A DNA stretch of 64,000 nt from Nitrospira sp. (GTDB taxonomy: Bacteria > Nitrospirota > Nitrospiria > Nitrospirales > Nitrospiraceae): NCBI GenBank assembly GCA_016873495.1, contig VGXC01000015.1, forward strand, positions 1 through 64,000. Direction: 5' to 3'. The notes under the pieces were generated by a model. It was not told where the DNA came from. It saw only the letters and a program-made list of their open reading frames with translations, and ran no database searches. Shown here in pieces: positions 60,369 through 64,000 of the stretch. The stretch's first letter is position 1, and the number at the start of each line of letters is the position of its first letter. The position numbers and the translations under genes are program-made.

Positions 60369-62444
60369 TTACCGATGGCGGGCGATGCGAAGCTTGTTCA
60401 TCCTGGATTGGAGCGTCGTCCGTTTCATGCCGAGCTTGGCTGCGGCGCCGTTCGGCCCTCCGATGATCCACTTGGCTGCCTGAAGCGCCTTTAAAATATG
60501 TTCGCGCTCCGCAGCTTCGAGCGTAGCGACCGGCTGCGGCTCGTCCCCGGCCGCTGCCTTCAATTCCGGGAGCGGCACACGGAGGTCGGCGCCCCGGGAG
60601 AGAATCACGGCCCGCTCGATCAGGTTCTCCAATTCGCGGACGTTGCCGGGCCAGTGATACCGGGACAAGGCAATCATGACGCCGCCCGGGATGGTTTCGA
60701 TCCGCTTGTTCATCCGTCTGGCGAACTTCTGCGCGAAGTGGCGGACCAGCGAGGGAATGTCCTCCCGGCGTTCGCGGAGCGGGGGCACGGTCAGCGGGAA
60801 CACGTTGAAGCGATAATAGAGATCGCTGCGGAACGATTTCTCGGCGACCATCCTGGCCAGGTCTCGATTGGTCGCGGCGATCAGGCGGACATTGACCCGC
60901 ATCGTCTTCGTGCTGCCGAGCCGTTCGAACTCCTGTTCCTGCAGCACCCGCAGCAATTTGGATTGCAGCTCGAGCGGGATGTCGCCCACTTCGTCGAGGA
61001 AGAGCGTCCCTCCGTCGGCCAGCTCGAAACGGCCGATTTTGGTGGCAATCGCCCCGGTGAAGGCGCCCTTTTCGTGACCGAACAATTCGCTTTCCAGCAG
61101 CCCGCTCGGGATGGCCGCGCAGTTCATCTTGACGAAGGTCCTGCCGCGCCGGCCGCTGCGATTGTGGAGGGCGCGGGCCAGCAGTTCCTTGCCGGTCCCG
61201 GTCTCGCCCAAGATCAGGACGGTGGAATCGGTCGGGGCGACGATCTCGACTTCTTGCAAGACCCGCCTGAGCGCAGGGCCGTCTCCGACGATCTCTTCGA
61301 AGTTGTACTCGTTCTGGATTTCCCCCTCAAGGTAGAGCTTTTCCTTGCTCAGCTTGTCCTTCAGCTCGGCGATCTCCCGATACGCCAACGCGTTCTCGAC
61401 CGCGATCGCGATCTGGCTCGCCACCTGGGTCAGCAAATCCACGTCCTCTTGGTCGAAGGCGTCGGGACGCAAGCTGGCGATGTTGAGGGTGCCCAGCGTC
61501 CGGTTATGCGATCGGAGCGGCACGCAGCAGATGGACTTGATCCCCTCGGCCAGCAGCAGCTTGACAAACTCCGCCGTGAACATCCGCAATTCGCTCTCGC
61601 CGAACCGTTGCGGTTTCTCCGACCGGAGCGCGACGCCCGCCGGAGTCCCCTCGACCGGATTCACCATGCCTTCATGAAGCAGGCCCTTGCCGATGGGAAA
61701 ATCCAGGGCGTAGAGGCGGAACCGGTCGCCCTCCGGCTCGTGCAAGGCCAGACTGGTGTAGTCGTTCGGCAGCACGCGGCGGAGGGAGGCGGCCGTGGCG
61801 GCGAACACGTCCCGAAAATCAAGGTGCGAGACCACGGCGTTGTTCACGTCCAGCAGGAGCCTGAGCCGATCGCGCTCCCGAGCCAGGTGCTGCTGCGCCG
61901 CCTGGGCGGCCTCGTCGTTCAGGACGTTGTCGATCGCCACCGCCATCTGCTTGGCGACCTGCTCGAGGAACGCCAGTTCCTCCTCCCCGAAGGCGCAGGG
62001 GTTGAGGCTGCCGAAGCCCATGGCGCCGAGGCGGCGGACCGCCGTGGTGAGCGGGAACATGCACAGGGAGGCCACGCCGATGTCCTTGAGGGTCGCGAGA
62101 CCTTTGGGGAAGCGCGTTTCGGCTTCCAGGCAGGGCACGATCAGCGGCTGCTGGTGCGTCCACACCCAGCCGCCCGCCGATTCGGCGACGGGCAATTCCA
62201 TACCGGAGGGCAGGGTCCTGGACTCGGAGGTCTCCAGCACGTGTACGCGCATGACGTCCCGCGACGGATCGTGCAAGAGAAAGCCGATGAATTCGAACCG
62301 GACGACCGAGGGCAGACGACGGGCCAGATCCCGGCACAAGGCCGCCAGATCGCGCTGCGCGGCGATCGCTTCCGTGACCGCCAGCAAGGCGCCGTACCGG
62401 TCGGCGCCGGGCTCCGCCGTCAGTGGCCCACGCTTCTCCGCCAT
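60369..62444 (-). CDS. Sigma-54-dependent activator with two GAF domains (FhlA-like)
   Basis: 691 residues. Two GAF sensory domains (about 20-180 and 190-350), a coiled linker, an AAA+ domain (about 385-620) with Walker [14 protein letters not shown], the sigma-54 contact loop [15 protein letters not shown], Walker [13 protein letters not shown], and [21 protein letters not shown], then a Fis-type DNA-binding helix-turn-helix ([24 protein letters not shown]). There is no receiver domain, so a ligand sensed by GAF controls it directly. The efflux/flavin operon lies right downstream with a matching promoter and palindromes. Start ATG 62444. Confidence 0.9.
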   Translation of the reverse strand: MAEKRGPLTAEPGADRYGALLAVTEAIAAQRDLAALCRDLARRLPSVVRFEFIGFLLHDPSRDVMRVHVLETSESRTLPSGMELPVAESAGGWVWTHQQPLIVPCLEAETRFPKGLATLKDIGVASLCMFPLTTAVRRLGAMGFGSLNPCAFGEEELAFLEQVAKQMAVAIDNVLNDEAAQAAQQHLARERDRLRLLLDVNNAVVSHLDFRDVFAATAASLRRVLPNDYTSLALHEPEGDRFRLYALDFPIGKGLLHEGMVNPVEGTPAGVALRSEKPQRFGESELRMFTAEFVKLLLAEGIKSICCVPLRSHNRTLGTLNIASLRPDAFDQEDVDLLTQVASQIAIAVENALAYREIAELKDKLSKEKLYLEGEIQNEYNFEEIVGDGPALRRVLQEVEIVAPTDSTVLILGETGTGKELLARALHNRSGRRGRTFVKMNCAAIPSGLLESELFGHEKGAFTGAIATKIGRFELADGGTLFLDEVGDIPLELQSKLLRVLQEQEFERLGSTKTMRVNVRLIAATNRDLARMVAEKSFRSDLYYRFNVFPLTVPPLRERREDIPSLVRHFAQKFARRMNKRIETIPGGVMIALSRYHWPGNVRELENLIERAVILSRGADLRVPLPELKAAAGDEPQPVATLEAAEREHILKALQAAKWIIGGPNGAAAKLGMKRTTLQSRMNKLRIARHR

Positions 62445-62491
62445 GGCCGCTAGTATGGCGTCGCCACATCCGTTATGCAACCGAGGGACGT

Positions 62492-63220
62492 TCAGGGGAG
62501 GACGATGGCTTGCTCGGGATACCCCAGGGACTTCAGAGTCCCTTCCACGGCCTCCACCATGGGCGGAGGGCCGCAGAGGAAGATCACCGTGTCGGGACCG
62601 GGAGGAGGCAGGTGCGCGCGGAGGATGTCCTGCGTCACCCGGCCGACGCCCATCGGCCACCCTGCCGGTGGCTGACCGAGGACGTGGTAGCAATGGAACT
62701 TGGGGTGCTCGCGGCCCGCTCGATCGAATTCATCCCGCAAGATAATATCGGCTTCGGTCTTGTTCGCGAACACGAGCCGCTGTTCGACCGGCAACCGCTT
62801 CGCCAGAATCCACCGGATGATGGAGAGCATCGGGGTGATGCCGCTGCCCCCGGCGACGAATCCGACCTTGGTCGCCATGCCGTCGACCCAGTGGCCTCCC
62901 GCGTGAGGGCCGCTGATCTCCACCGTCTCGCCGACCTTGCGTTCATGCAGATACTTGGAGACCAGCCCGGTTTCGTAGCGCTTGATCGTGAGCTCAAACC
63001 ACCCGGTCGTGCCGACCAGGGACGACGGGGTATAGGGCCGCTTCACGGTCTTGCCGTTCACCGTCGCGTGCACGGTCACGTAATCGCCGGGCAGCATATC
63101 CAGCGTGGCATCGGCCGGCAAGGTAAATCGGAAGGTCTTGGTGTCGTACGTTTCGGGACGAAGCTCGGAGAGGAGATAGGGGGTCGGGGGCTTCGGTTTG
63201 ATGCGGACGACCTCGGCCAT
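62492..63220 (-). CDS. FAD/NAD-binding ferredoxin-reductase-like protein
   Basis: 242 residues, the cytochrome-b5-reductase/FNR fold: FAD motif KRPYTPSS and GDYVTVH, linker [31 protein letters not shown] (NAD-binding), and the C-terminal [14 protein letters not shown]. It transfers electrons between NAD(P)H and a haem or flavin partner. ATG 63220 follows AAGGGGG by 6 nt; an alternative GTG is at 63238. It is 33 nt after the small protein gene and 47 nt before the activator gene. Confidence 0.85.
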   Translation of the reverse strand: MAEVVRIKPKPPTPYLLSELRPETYDTKTFRFTLPADATLDMLPGDYVTVHATVNGKTVKRPYTPSSLVGTTGWFELTIKRYETGLVSKYLHERKVGETVEISGPHAGGHWVDGMATKVGFVAGGSGITPMLSIIRWILAKRLPVEQRLVFANKTEADIILRDEFDRAGREHPKFHCYHVLGQPPAGWPMGVGRVTQDILRAHLPPPGPDTVIFLCGPPPMVEAVEGTLKSLGYPEQAIVLP

Positions 63221-63253
63221 CCGGCCCCCTTCGCGCACAACGGAATGCGGGAC

Positions 63254-63439
63254 TTAGTTCCAGATCACGCTGTCCTGGTTGACCAGGAAGTCGATCAACT
63301 CGATGCTGTCCCGAAGCTCGGCCTGGGCATGCTCGGACATCGGCAGCACGGCTCCCACCGGCCGCCCCACTTCGAGATCTTCCAGGGAGGGAAGCCCCTG
63401 GAGGCTGGGCTTTTCATATTCCGAACGGAAGGCGGCCAT
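63254..63439 (-). CDS. Small acidic protein, unknown function
   Basis: 61 residues: MAAFRSEYEKPSLQGLPSLE, then an acidic helix ending ELIDFLVNQDSVIWN. The ribosome binding site AAGGAG lies 6 nt before the ATG. No domain is recognised. It opens the unit small protein - FNR-like reductase - sigma-54 activator and may be the first gene of a short operon. Confidence 0.5.
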   Translation of the reverse strand: MAAFRSEYEKPSLQGLPSLEDLEVGRPVGAVLPMSEHAQAELRDSIELIDFLVNQDSVIWN

Positions 63440-63545
63440 CGGCTCTCCTTACTTTCACCGGTCTATTCGACCGGCGCCTTAAAAACATAAGCAAGGAATG
63501 CGCCACGTCAAGGGAACGAATTCATCATACCACAAGAAGTCTCCC

Positions 63546-63570
63546 AGAAAAGGCAGAAGGCAAAACACGC
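63546..63570. repeat. Weak 7-nt repeat
   Basis: AAAAGGC, AGAAGGC, AAAACAC, related to the reverse complement of the tract at 24420. Short and uncertain. Confidence 0.35.
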
Positions 63571-63602
63571 CGGGCAGAGGAAAAATCAGCCGGCCACGAA
63601 GA

Positions 63603-64000
63603 TCAGGGATGCGCGCTCATCGGAGGCAACGCCCCGAGGTAGGCAAACTCACCCCGGCGGAGCAGGGGCGTCTCGGGACGGAGCCGATAATCGTCCCGCT
63701 GCGGATCGACGAACAATGGATCCCCGACGATGTCCGACTCCCCTTTCAGCTCCGCTTGCCCGTCGATCGCATCGCTCCGACGGTACTGGGACTCGTTATT
63801 GTAGAGGGCATTGGTGGAGAGTGTAGCAAGGCTCGACGGGCCCACCAAAAACCCCACTTTATTCAGCCCGACGATATTTCCGGAAGCCACCGTGCTGGAC
63901 ACACCGAGAAATGCCGCCCCGCCGCCGTTCTTGACGATCGTATTGCTGATCAGCGTCAAGCGGGCCTTATCCGTGACCACCACGCCTTCGAACAGGCTGC
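63603..64000 (-). CDS. Right-handed beta-helix protein, C-terminal part (cut by window edge)
   Basis: The last 132 residues are visible, opening with SLFEGVVVTDKARLTLISNT and then KNGGGAAFLGVSST, VASGNIVGLNKVGFLVGPSSL. Short repeated units with Asn ladders and turns (ISNTIVKNGG, VASGNIVGLN, LSTNALYNNE) are characteristic of NosD/pectate-lyase-like parallel beta-helices. GDPLFVDPQRDDYRLRPETPL is the usual closing segment in which such proteins end. The frame is open at 64000, so the start lies outside. It is probably secreted. Confidence 0.75.
   Translation of the reverse strand, partial: SLFEGVVVTDKARLTLISNTIVKNGGGAAFLGVSSTVASGNIVGLNKVGFLVGPSSLATLSTNALYNNESQYRRSDAIDGQAELKGESDIVGDPLFVDPQRDDYRLRPETPLLRRGEFAYLGALPPMSAHP

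Noticed and set aside
60369-62444. NtrC-type two-component regulator
   Set aside because: There is no receiver domain; two GAF domains occupy the N-terminus.

Overview
This 64 kb window is high-GC bacterial chromosomal DNA, densely packed and Gram-negative in character (Omp85-type barrel, RND efflux system with outer-membrane channel, many lipoproteins, Tat signals). The gene mix resembles Nitrospira/Nitrospirota: a Tll0287-like c-type haem protein, a haem-copper-oxidase-like membrane protein, a DUF3015-type lipoprotein, a poly(A)-polymerase fused to DHH and CBS domains, and large PAS hybrid kinases. That assignment is familiarity-based inference. I found no rRNA, tRNA, CRISPR array or prophage.

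Layout. 1-127 is the end of an IS3-type element that cuts off a lipoprotein gene. 612-5592 (+) holds a HEAT protein, a membrane protein, thiD, an oxidase-like protein, a hydrolase and a small membrane protein. 5648-10323 (-) holds a hybrid kinase, a methyltransferase, a MOSC protein and prmA. 10378-25102 alternates strands: MutS-like ATPase, DUF3015 lipoprotein, Lhr helicase, epimerase-like protein, CPBP protease, aminotransferase plus haem sensor, GAF kinase, amidohydrolase, DnaJ protein. 25202-28122 (+) has an MFS transporter and an Omp85 barrel.

28197-46656 is one long run of minus-strand genes. Read in transcription order it starts with a glycogen-debranching-type enzyme coupled to an ECF sigma factor that lies between two paralogous zinc-finger anti-sigma proteins. 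Small proteins follow, then a compact envelope/redox cluster (VTT membrane protein, MerA-like flavoprotein, DUF3047, lipoprotein, TlpA-like thioredoxin, molybdopterin oxidoreductase, radical SAM, DUF547, ferritin-like, glycosyltransferase). It ends with the poly(A)-polymerase and a kinase carrying an RmuC-like N-terminus.

49850-51800 is an accessory patch with a decayed aldo/keto reductase copy, a CopG/RelE toxin-antitoxin pair, a ParE-tail fragment and an AT-rich frameshifted FRG-domain gene. 51802-63439 (-) contains msrA and a probable sigma-54-controlled efflux operon (small membrane protein, old-yellow-enzyme, STAS, RND adaptor, pump, channel). It lies directly downstream of a GAF sigma-54 activator, a flavin reductase and a small protein. 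A truncated beta-helix protein closes the window.

The most unusual genome-scale signal is a set of about a dozen short degenerate tandem repeats, mostly with a 7-nt period. They lie at gene ends and in spacers, and also in frame inside the Lhr helicase and a glycosyltransferase. Unit sequences differ between tracts but the period is kept. A second signal is that several genes have a promoter -10 box 6-9 nt before the start codon, suggesting leaderless mRNAs.
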